Below are positions 44,408 to 53,700 of a stretch of DNA of 64,000 nucleotides, piece after piece. The DNA comes from Symbiodinium natans. Taxonomy: Eukaryota; Sar; Dinophyceae; Suessiales; Symbiodiniaceae. Numbering within the stretch: position 1 is the stretch's first letter; each line of letters opens with the position of its first letter. The stretch is from contig CAJNDS010002095.1 in assembly GCA_905221605.1 (NCBI GenBank), positions 111,001 to 175,000 of the forward strand. The letters run 5' to 3'. The notes under the pieces were generated by a model. That model did not search any database. It worked only from the letters and a program-made list of their open reading frames with translations, and was not told where the DNA came from. Position numbers and translations under genes: made by a program.

Positions 44408-47400
44408 TTATCAAAGACCAGCCCCCGTGAGCAGGGATTCGCGTTTGCTGTGCACTGGGCTTGAGTGACGAATTTTCTGGCAATGTGTAGAATAGCCGAG
44501 TGCTCAAACCTTAAACCCTAGACGCTAACCCTAAACCACCCTAAACCCTAAACCCTAAACCCTAAACCCTAAACCCTAAACCCTAAACCCTAAACCCTAA
44601 ACCCTAAACCCTAAACCCTAAACCCTAAACCCAAAACCATAAACCCTAAACCCTAAACCCTAAACCCTAAACCCTAAACCCTAAACCCTAAACCCTAAAC
44701 CCTAAACCCTAAACCCTAAACCCTAAACCCTAAACCCTAAACCCTAAACCCTAAACCCTGGCCGCGGGGCTCGAGGCGCTGTGCCGTCGGGGGTCGCAGC
44801 TGCCGGACCTCGAAGCCTGCCTGGGGGAGCAGATTTTTAGCAAGGATGGGTGTTTTTTAAGGTTTAGGGTTTAGGGTTTAGGGTATTCCGAAGTATGATC
44901 CTCTTAACTTGGGATGTTCCCCCTTACACTAACAGTCCTTCATGGGGATTATAGTACCCTTATAGTACCCCCATAAGAGTCCCTGTTGAGGACTGTTCGC
45001 ATAAGGGGAAACTTCAACATGATGATCCTCAGAACCCCCCCCCCCCCCCGGCCCCACAAAAGGGGATGTATGCAATGTCCAAAGGGCCCACCTAGCACGC
45101 TCCTGTTAAACGCCCCAAAAGGGAAAATGTAAAATGTTTCAAGGGGCCTAGACAGGGTTTAGGGGTTTTGGTGACTTGGGGTTGAAGGGGCTTCGGGTTT
45201 AGGGTTTACGGTTTAGGGTTTAGGGTTTAGGGAGGGTGTCTGGTTGAGACGATGGTTTAGGGCTTGGGGTCCAGGGTTGAGGGCTCAGTAAAAATCATAT
45301 GGGGTTTAGGTTTGAGTCGGTTTGATGTTTGAGTTCCATTTTTGGCCCTAAACCAAAATCCACAACCCCAAACCCTAAAACTCAAAAACCATGAGTCATA
45401 AAAGAAAGAAAACAAAGAGAACCCTCAAACCCAAACTACAAAAAAAACCCTAAACCCGCAAAACCTTAAACCCGAAACCCCTAGACCCTAAACCCCTGAA
45501 CCCTACACCCCAAACACTGAACCCTAAACCCCTAAACCCTCAACCCCTAAACCCTAAACCCACAACCCCTGAACGCCAAACCCTCAACCCCTAAACCCTC
45601 AACCCCTGAAACCCTAAACCCCTAAACAAAGAACCCCTAGACACTCAACCCCTGACCCCCCCCCCCCCCCTAAACCCCTCAGCCCCTAAACCCCCCAACC
45701 CCCAAACACCCAAACCCTACACCCTAAACCCTAAACCCTAGACCCAAACCCTAAACCCTAAACCCTAAACCCTAAACCCCTCAACCCCTCAACCCCTAAA
45801 CCCCTCAAGCGCCCCGCGCAAAGGAAGGGCAGGTCGTAGATGGTCCGAAGGAATAGCAGCCCTCCAGGGTGGCTGTAAGGTTCAAGGGTTTAGGGTTTCG
45901 GGTTTGGGGTTTAGGGTTTAGGGTTGAGGGCTTAGGGTTTAGGGCTTCGGGTTTAGGGTTTAGGGTCAGGATGGGGAACATTTGCTTTCTCAGGGTGGCT
46001 GCGGTCAGATAAGAGCCCGATACAGCAAGTTAGGACCGAAGACCGAATGACTTTTTCACGGAGCCTCCGCTAAACCCTACACCCTAAACCCCGCTAGTAC
46101 CTTGTTAAACCAGTATTTCATGGAAGCCACTTTTTCATGGCACCATAAACCCTAAACTCCTACACTGTACACCCTCAATCCCAAACCCCTAAGCTTTAAA
46201 CCCGAAACCCTGAACCCTACCCGACTGGCCTGCGCTGAAGGCCTTCAACGCAGTCCATAGCCTTGGAGCAACCAGAGCTGCATGGAGTTGAGGGTTTAGG
46301 GTTTAGGGTTAGGGTCTGGGCTTTGTGGTCTAGGGTTTAGGGTATTTGGAGGTCGCAGAGCAGATGATCTTGCTGAAGCATTAGGAGAAGAAAACAGAAT
46401 GCAGGAGAGCAAGTTGCCATCATTCCTCCCTTCCAAACCCCGTGTTGGTACAACACAGGGCTTGGTAAGGGTATAATGATGGTTACCTAGGCCCCTGCAT
46501 TCTGGTTGGCTTGTGCTGCATCTGTTCTGCCTAAACCCTGAACCCTCCTGAGCCCTAGACCCTAAACCCTAAACCCGAAACCCTAAACCCTAACCCCTAA
46601 ACCCTAAACCAAACCGCACCCTGTCAACCGGGACTTCCCACCAGTGCGCAAGTCCTAGTAGCCAAACATGCTTCACGCTCGCCCCCCCCCCCCCCCCCCC
46701 CCCCTTCTCCCACCCACCGATCTAGAGACCGAACCCCAAAACCCAAACCCCAAGCCCTAAACCCTAAATCCAAACCTTAAAACCCAAACCCCAAACACTA
46801 AACCCCAAACCCTATCCCTAAACCCTGAACCCTAAACCCCAAACACTAAACCCCAAACCCCTGAACCCTAAACCCCAAACCCTAACCCCAGCCCCAAACC
46901 CTGAACCCCAAACCCTGAAACTTGAACCCCCAAAGCAAAACCCCAACGCCCAAACCCTGAACCCCAAACTCCAAACTCCAAACCCCAAACCCTACACCCT
47001 AAACCCTGGAAAGCCTAACCCCCAAACCCTAAACCCTAAACCCTAAACCCTGGAAAGCCCAAACCACCCTAAACCCTAAAAGCCTGAGCCCTGAACTTGC
47101 AATCATGCTTGGGTCCCCCACCGCTTGTCTGGAAACGGATACCTGTGCTGCAGAGTTTTTAGGGTTTGGGGTTTGGGGTTTAAAGAGTTTGGGGTTTGGG
47201 GTTTGGGGTTTAGAGAGTTTTGAGGGTTTAGGGTTCAGGATTTCAAGGGCTTAAGGGTTCAAGGGTGTCAGGGTTGCTCCCTAATACTGCCCTCTACTCC
47301 CTGAGGAACCCTAAGCTTTCCCAGGTACCTAAACCGTAAACCCTAAACCCTAAACCCTAAACCCTAAACCCTAAACCCTAAACCCTAAACTCTCCCCAAG

Positions 47401-48604
47401 CTCTCTACCCTAAACACTAGCTATGAGTTGTCAATACTGTAAGGGTGCAACCTGAGGTCCAAGGCTCCAAGGGCTTGGGGTCTATGACAAGACCTGGATT
47501 CCAAACTCTAATCTCCAAACCCGAAGCCCTACACCCTACACCCTACACCCTAAACCCTAAACCCTAAACCCTAAACCCTAAACCCTAAACCCTAAATCGC
47601 TTAAGGTGCCCGAAGCGGCTCCCAGAGCCAAAAGGTCTAGTGCCCAGGGTTGCGGGTTTCGGGTTCAGGGGTTAGGGGTTTAGGGTTTAGGGTTTAGGGT
47701 TTAAGGTTTAGGGTTTAGGGTTTAGGGGCTAGGGTTTAGGGTTTAGGGTTTCCGGTTTAGGGTTTAGGGTGCCCCCTTAGGAGCTGAGGACCACCTCAAA
47801 TGACCACAGGGCGCGAAAACTCCCACGCAAGCGGAAAAAGCGACCTAGATTCCCTTAAACCCTAAGCGGTTTGGGGTTCCGGGTTGGGGAATGAGGGTTT
47901 AGGGTTAATTAGGGTTTAGGGTTTAGGGAAAACCCTGGAGCCCTCAACCGATCCTAGCTTGCACCAGCTGCCAAACGGTCATGATGAGCATCGAAACATG
48001 ACGGTTTAGGGTTTAGGGTTTAGGGTTTAGGGTTTAGGGTTTAGGGTTTAGGGTTTAGGGTTTAGGGTTTAGGGTTTAGGGTTTAGGGTTTAGGGTTTAG
48101 GGACGCCCGAACCCCAAGAATAGCTAGGCACTCTCCGACCCAAGACAAACCTAGGAATAAAAAGTGGTCGCCCTTGTTGGTTGAAAGGGGTTTATACGGG
48201 AACCCCAACCCGTAGAAAAGGAAACAAAGGCCTACTCCGGGTCCTAGTCCAAGAAAAAGATCGGCTCGGGTGGCCAAAAACACAAACCATTCCAAACCCT
48301 AAACCCTAAACCCTAAACCCCAAACCCCAAACTCTAAACCCTTAACCCCAACAAGGGCCTACTCCGGGTCCTAGCTCTCCGTCGACGTTAGTAAGTGGAA
48401 ACAACGACATTTGCCCAAAAAGCCCTCCACCGGAGCATTTTGCCCTAGAAGCCCTCAACCCTAAACCCTAAACCCTAAACCCTAACCCTAAACCCTAAAC
48501 CCTAAACGTTCTGGGAAAAGCTCAAGGCCCCCGCGTCCGAAGGCCGAAGAAGATGACGGCCACCAGGCGAATGACATCCATGATCGACCGAGTCCTCGAT
48601 GCAT
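44408..48604 (-). CDS. Gene model C, seven exons, partial
   Basis: A possible first exon at 48508-48604 starts ATG and ends at C|GTTTAGGG. Three frames are open there, so it is the weakest. Then 47122-47147 (QVSVSRQA), 46620-46654 (DLRTGGKSRLT or LAHWWEVPVDR), 46221-46277 (SGCSKAMDCVEGLQRRPV), 45802-45861 (AAIPSDHLRPALPLRGALE), 44757-44820 (QASRSGSCDPRRHSASSPAA) and 44408-44459 (PSAQQTRIPAHGGWSL). Acceptors are AG throughout and donors GT, three of them inside TTTAGGG repeat. The phase chain closes across all seven with the listed choices, but the 44757 and 48508 islands also read well on other frames, including LEALCRRGSQLPDLEACLGE on the plus strand of the former. Confidence 0.38.
44540..44758 (-). 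repeat. Telomere-like array (CCCTAAA)n
   Basis: About 31 units, one of the longest uniform arrays. Confidence 0.95.
44906..45019. mobile_element. Family 1 MITE-like element nested in another repeat
   Basis: Left end AACTTGGGATGTTCCCCCTT. The right arm GACTGTTCGCATAAGGGGAA is diverged. The flanks match a different repeat found at about 3736-3800 (GTATGATCCTCTTAA before; AAAAGGGAAAATGTA after), so it inserted into that repeat. Confidence 0.7.
45470..47070 (-). repeat. Degenerate CCCTAAA / CCCCAAA / CCCCTAAA repeat field
   Basis: Mixed heptamers and octamers with C runs at 45,657-45,670 and 46,682-46,704 (23 C), interrupted only by the small exon-like islands of model C. Confidence 0.85.
48002..48101 (+). 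repeat. Telomere-like array (TTTAGGG)n
   Basis: About 14 perfect units. Confidence 0.95.
48148..48250. mobile_element. Family 5 repeat element
   Basis: CTAGGAATAAAAAGTGGTCG at the left and GGCCTACTCCGGGTCCTAG at the right. A second copy of that right end sits about 100 bp downstream beyond a CCCTAAA tract, again suggesting telomere-like sequence inserted into an element. Confidence 0.5.
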
Positions 48605-48933
48605 AATGGCAGTTTGGGGTTTAGGGTTTAGGGTAAAGGAGGTTTAGGAGGTTTTAGGATGTTTTCGGAGCTTTTAGGAGGTTTTTAGGAGGTTTGGGAG
48701 GGTGAGCAGCGGGTGTGGGGTTTATAGAGTGCTGGATGATATCGGATGTTAACAGGTTCAGGGGTTCATTGAGGCTCCAGGTGCTTGGCAGGGCTTTTCG
48801 CGTCTAGGAACCCCAAGCACTCAACCCTAAACTGTAACCCTAAACCCAAAAACCTAAACCCTAAACCCCGTCTAGGGTACAGCTTTTGCACGCCTGGCTT
48901 GACAGCATTGGGCCATCGATCCCCTTAACCCCG

Positions 48934-48991
48934 ACTGGCTCTTAGTAGTGACATTCCCCCTACATACGTTAAGGGATTATGTGAGGTATCC
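48934..48991. mobile_element. Family 6 element truncated by telomere-like repeat
   Basis: The left arm ACTGGCTCTTAGTAGTGACA and centre AAGGGATTATGTGAGGTATC are present. The right arm is replaced at once by CCTAAACCCTAAACTC repeats. Confidence 0.55.
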
Positions 48992-49405
48992 TAAACCCTA
49001 AACTCTAAACCCTAAACCCTAAACCCTAAACCCTAAACCCTAAACCCTAAACCCTAAACCCTATCATAAGAACCCGTAACCTCAAACCTTCGGGCCTTTG
49101 GGGTTCCAGAAGCCCAAAGGCAAGAACGTACAATGAACCTGTGGCTGAAATCTCAGGGAACCTTGAACCCCAACTACACCCTAAACCCTAAATCCTAAAC
49201 CCTAAATCCTAAACCCTAAATCCTAAATCCTAAACCCTGAATCCCAAACCCTAAGCCTGAACACGAACCCTAAACCCTGGACCCTTTTGAGCCCAGTGCC
49301 AGACACAGGCCCCACGACTTAGCTAAAACCCTAAACCCTAAACCCTAAACCCTAAACCCTAAACCCTAAACCCATCTCCCCCCTTCTCCCCTCCCCACAC
49401 CAGCA

Positions 49406-50145
49406 CTAGGGCTGCGGCCAGATGAAGGCCAGGGTGCAGAAGATGGCGATGAGGATTATCATGTTCGACCTGGGTCTAGGGTGTAGTTTAGGGTTTAGGG
49501 TTTAGGGTTTAGGGTTTAGGGTTTAGGGTTTAGGGTTTAGGCGAACCCTAAACCCCAAACCCTAAACCCTAAGGTGTACCTAAACTCCCAGGTTCCAAGC
49601 GCGAAAACAAGGGTCTGAAAAGTCTGCATAGGGGTCTAATGGGTTCAAAAACATACCCAAGCACCTGCTCCGGTAGGAATGTCGAGCATGGAAAAGCTTA
49701 GGGTTTAGGGTTTAGGGTCTAGGGTTTAGGGTTTAGGGTTTAGGGTTTAGCCAAACCAGTCCGCATTCGGGACACCGGTACGGCCACGGGGGACGTAATT
49801 TCTGAACTTGTCCTCAGCTAGTTCGAGGTCACTCTGAAAGTCATCCTAACGAAGACTTGCTTAAACCGATAAGGAAGTTAAATACCAGATATCCCCCCAA
49901 GGTCCTACCCAGTCCCAAGCCCTAAACCCCAAGCCCTACGCCCACAAGCTCCGAACCCAGACCAGATATTCGTAAACCAACAAAGAAGACAAGTACCAAA
50001 ACAGTTCTGGGTTTGGGGTTCAGGGTTTGGGGTTTAGGGTTGACGGTTTACCCCCGGAGGCAGGCAGAATACTCAGGCGCAAGCAGAATCGCCTTCCAAA
50101 CAAGTCTGAAGATGTTGTTGCCTTTGTGATGCGCTCAGCAACATT
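49406..50145 (-). CDS. Gene model A, 3' end with C-terminal membrane segment
   Basis: 50052-50145 reads NVAERITKATTSSDLFGRRF and continues CLRLSILPASG, between CAGCTGCAG and donor GTAAAC. 49757-49833 reads SDLELAEDKFRNYVPRGRTG then VPNAD, between CTTTCAG and TG|GTTTGG. 49406-49469 begins with the one base completing TGG, then encodes SNMIILIAIFCTLAFIWPQP and a TAG stop. The last junction is exactly in phase. The hydrophobic stretch is long enough to cross a membrane once, so the protein is probably tail-anchored, or this is its last helix. The 50052 to 49757 junction needs a different splice choice or an extra exon. Confidence 0.6.
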
Positions 50146-50409
50146 CTGCAGCTGAACCCAGTTTCGGGTTTTAGGGTTTCCATGTTTCAGGGTTTAGAGT
50201 TTAGGGTTTGAGGGCTTGGATGTTTTTGTTTAGGGTTTCAGGCCTTAGGGTTTGAGGCTTCAGGGTGTGGAGTTTAATGGTTTTGCGGTTTTGGGCCAGA
50301 GGTTTAGGGTTTTTGGGGTTCAGGGTTTGGAATTCTCATGGAGTGCATAAGTGAACCTGCACAAAATAAAAGCAAGCAGGACACCACCCGCGGATACCCT
50401 ACCCAGATA

Positions 50410-50770
50410 AGCTCACCATCCCAAATCCCCAAACCCTAAAACCGAAACCCTGAACCCTAAACCCGAAACCCTAAACCCTAAACCCTAACCCCTAAACCCA
50501 AACCCGAAACCCTAAACCCTCAACCTAAACCCCAAACCCGAAACCCGAAACCCTAAACCCTAAACCCCAAACCCGAAACCCTAAACCCCAAGCCCCAAAC
50601 CCAAAACCCCAAACCCTAAACCCCAAACCCGAACCCTAAGCCCTAAACCCTAAGCCCTAAACCCTAAACCCTGAACCCCAAACCCTAAACCCTAAACCCC
50701 AAATCTCAACCCTAAACCCTAAACCCTGAACCCCAAACCCCAAACCCTAAACCCTAAACCCTAAACCCTG
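50410..50770 (-). repeat. Long degenerate CCCTAAA array
   Basis: About 50 units with CCCGAAA and CCCCAAA variants, between the exons at 50777-50840 and 50052-50145 of model A. Confidence 0.95.
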
Positions 50771-50776
50771 TGGTAC

Positions 50777-53700
50777 CTCGTCTGTGATCGCAGAGCTCCT
50801 CCGAGGCGGCCCGGGCCTCGATGCCGTGTGGACATGAGGGCTTGGGCTTTTAGGGTTTAGGGTTTAGGGTTTAGGGTTTAGGGTTTAGGGTTTAGGGTTT
50901 AGGGTTTAGGGTTTAGGGTTTAGGGTTTAGGGTTTAGGGTTTAGGGTTTAGGGTTTAGGGTTTAGGGTTTTGGGGCTCTAAAGTTCGGGCCTTAAGCTTC
51001 AGGATTTAGGGCTGGTCAGTGCTTGCCTAAGGAGACTTGGGCAGCCCCATGGTGAATCTAGAGACCTTGAATGCTCAAACCCTAGCCCTAAACCCTAAAC
51101 CCTAAACCCCAAACCCTAAACCCTAAACCCTAAACCCTAAACCTCTAAACCTCTAATCGTCGACTCTTACAGCCTTGTTGCAAAGGTTTAGGGTTAGGCG
51201 TTAGGGCTTTAGGGGGCCGAAGCCCTCAACCCTAAACCCCAAACCCCAAACCCTAAACCCTAAACCCTAAACTCTAAACCCTAAACCCCAAACCCCAAAC
51301 CCCAAACCCCAAACCCTAAACCCCAAGCACGGGTATTGATTTCTAGTCCTGCTTATTCTCCCACTAGCACCTTAGTCAACAATTGTGTTCACCGTTCCTT
51401 TGGTCTTTCTACAGACCAAAACCCTAAACCCTAAACAATAGGAGACCTGGAAAGCCTAGAAACCCTAAACCCGGAAACCCTAAACGGCCCTAAACTGGAA
51501 ACAGTGAACCCTTGCCCCTAAACACTAGAAACCCTAAACCCTAAACCCTAAACCATAAAGCCTCAGCCCTAAACCCTAAACCCTAAACCCTAAACCCTAA
51601 ACCCTAAACCCGAATTCCCGAGACGAGTGGGAGCTCTGAGCCGCCAACCGCGCTCACCTGGTATAGCTCCTCATCCAGGCCCAGGAAAGCCTCGGTGTTG
51701 TGGAAAGGCTTCTTACGGTTTCGGGTTTAGGGTTTAGGGTTTAGGGTTTAGGGTTAGGGTGCAGGGTTTAGGGTTGAGGGTTTGGGGTTTAGGGTTTAGG
51801 GCTTAGGGTCTAGGGTTTAGGGGACGAATGTAGGGGATAAGGGCATACATGGGGGGGGGGGCCTTAGGGATGAGGGCGTAAGGGTAGGTCTAAACCCTAC
51901 AGTAAAACCTCAACCCTAAACCCCATGAGGGCTTAAGGCTTTAGGGGTTCAGGGCCTAGGGGTTTTGGGAAGTTTGCGGCTCGGTTTTGACGACGCCCTC
52001 GGGAGAAGCAAAGGAAGAAAGCTTTCACAAAGCCCGAAGCCCTTAAAGTTTGGTTACGGTTTAGGGTGTAACCCTACACCCTAAACCCCAAACCCTAAAC
52101 CCTAAACCCTAAACTCCAAGCCCTAAACCCTAAACCCCGACCTCAACTCCACAACAGAGGAAGCAGACATCGAAGCCGGGCCGCATGGTCGCACATGACG
52201 TGGGTGAGCATCTGCGAGGACTTGAAGCCTGCGAACTTCCGTGTTTGGACGAGGGGGTTAGGGTTTAGGGTTTAGGGTTTCGGGTTTAGGGTTTAGGGTG
52301 CAGGGTGTTTAGTTGTTGAGTGCGGGCTGGCCTCTTCTAAAGCTTCCAGAAAGGCAACGCGAAGATGTGCAATACACATCCGCGCTGAACAACCTACGCC
52401 CTAAACCCTAAACCCTAAACCCCAAACCCTAAACCCCAAACCCTAAACCTCCTAAAGCCCTACACCCTAAACGCTAGAAGAACACAGGAGGCCTTGAAAG
52501 GGTCAGCGGCTTGGGGAGTTGTTGTGCGTGACAAAGGACATGTACCCGTGGGCAGGTTTCGGGTTTAGGCTGTATGTAGGGCTTGGGACGTATAGGGCTC
52601 AGGGTAGGTTTGGGGTCTGTCCAAATAGGGATCTCTCCAGACAACGCTTCTGCATTCAGACTTGCCAACAAAGCATCGAACTCATCATCGCCTGTCCATG
52701 CCTGTGTGGGATCGAGACCCATGTCTAGCATGTGATTGGCCAGTTCTGGGTCCTTGAAGAAGACGTCTTCGTTGCCGGGAACCGTAACCGGTTCAAATGC
52801 GTGACAAGAACTCGCAGCTTCTGTAGGCTCCATTGGGCAGCCACGCCCTCCTCGGCCAAGTGCTCCAGCTTTGGGTTTAGGGTTTAGGGTTTAGGGTTTA
52901 GGGTTTAGGGTTTAGGGTTTAGGGTTTAGGGTTTAGGGTTTAGGGTTTAGGGTTTAGGGTTTAGGGTTTAGGGTGAATCTCGCATCCCTCAAGCTCTGGG
53001 GGGCTGCTTACTTGGTCTTCCTCCCATTCGCGTTTCTCGTTGGGTTTAGGGCCTAGGGTTTACGGGTTTGGGTTTAGGCCTTAAAGGGCTTGGGGCTTGG
53101 GGGCCTTACAGAAGCCTGTCTCTGAAGCTGTAGCCCGCATACGACTCTTACACAAAAGAAGCTCTCCTCCAGGACTTAGCTCGAAACCCGAAACCCTAAG
53201 CCCTAAGGCCTAAACGCTATGAAACCTGGCGGGGGGGGGCAGGGGTCCTTCAGGACATGGGATTTGGGAGGCCCGCCCTAAACCCAAAACTCTGAGCCCT
53301 ACACCCTCAAACCCTGGGGTTTAGGGTTCAGGGTCTAGGGTTTACCCCACACTCAAAACAAAAAAGACACACAAAAACAATCACAACTGAGGGACGTGTA
53401 AGCAGCGATCGGGCCTGGTGAGTTTTTTTTTTTTTTTTTTTTTTTGGGGGGGGGGGGGGGGGCAATCTCTGCTCGATTCCTGTGAGTTCAGCCCCGTGAG
53501 TATTGAAGCGCTTGAACCCTGAACCCTAAGCCCTAAACCCCAAACCCCAAACCCTAAACCCTAAACCCTAAACCCCAAACCCTAAACCCTAAACCCTAAA
53601 CCCTAAGCGCTAAGCCCGGTCCAGGGGCCCTGCCTTCCCACCATTCCGATAGCGCGGCCCAGTAGGGGGCGATGTTTGCCTGGTAGAGGCGCGAACCCTA

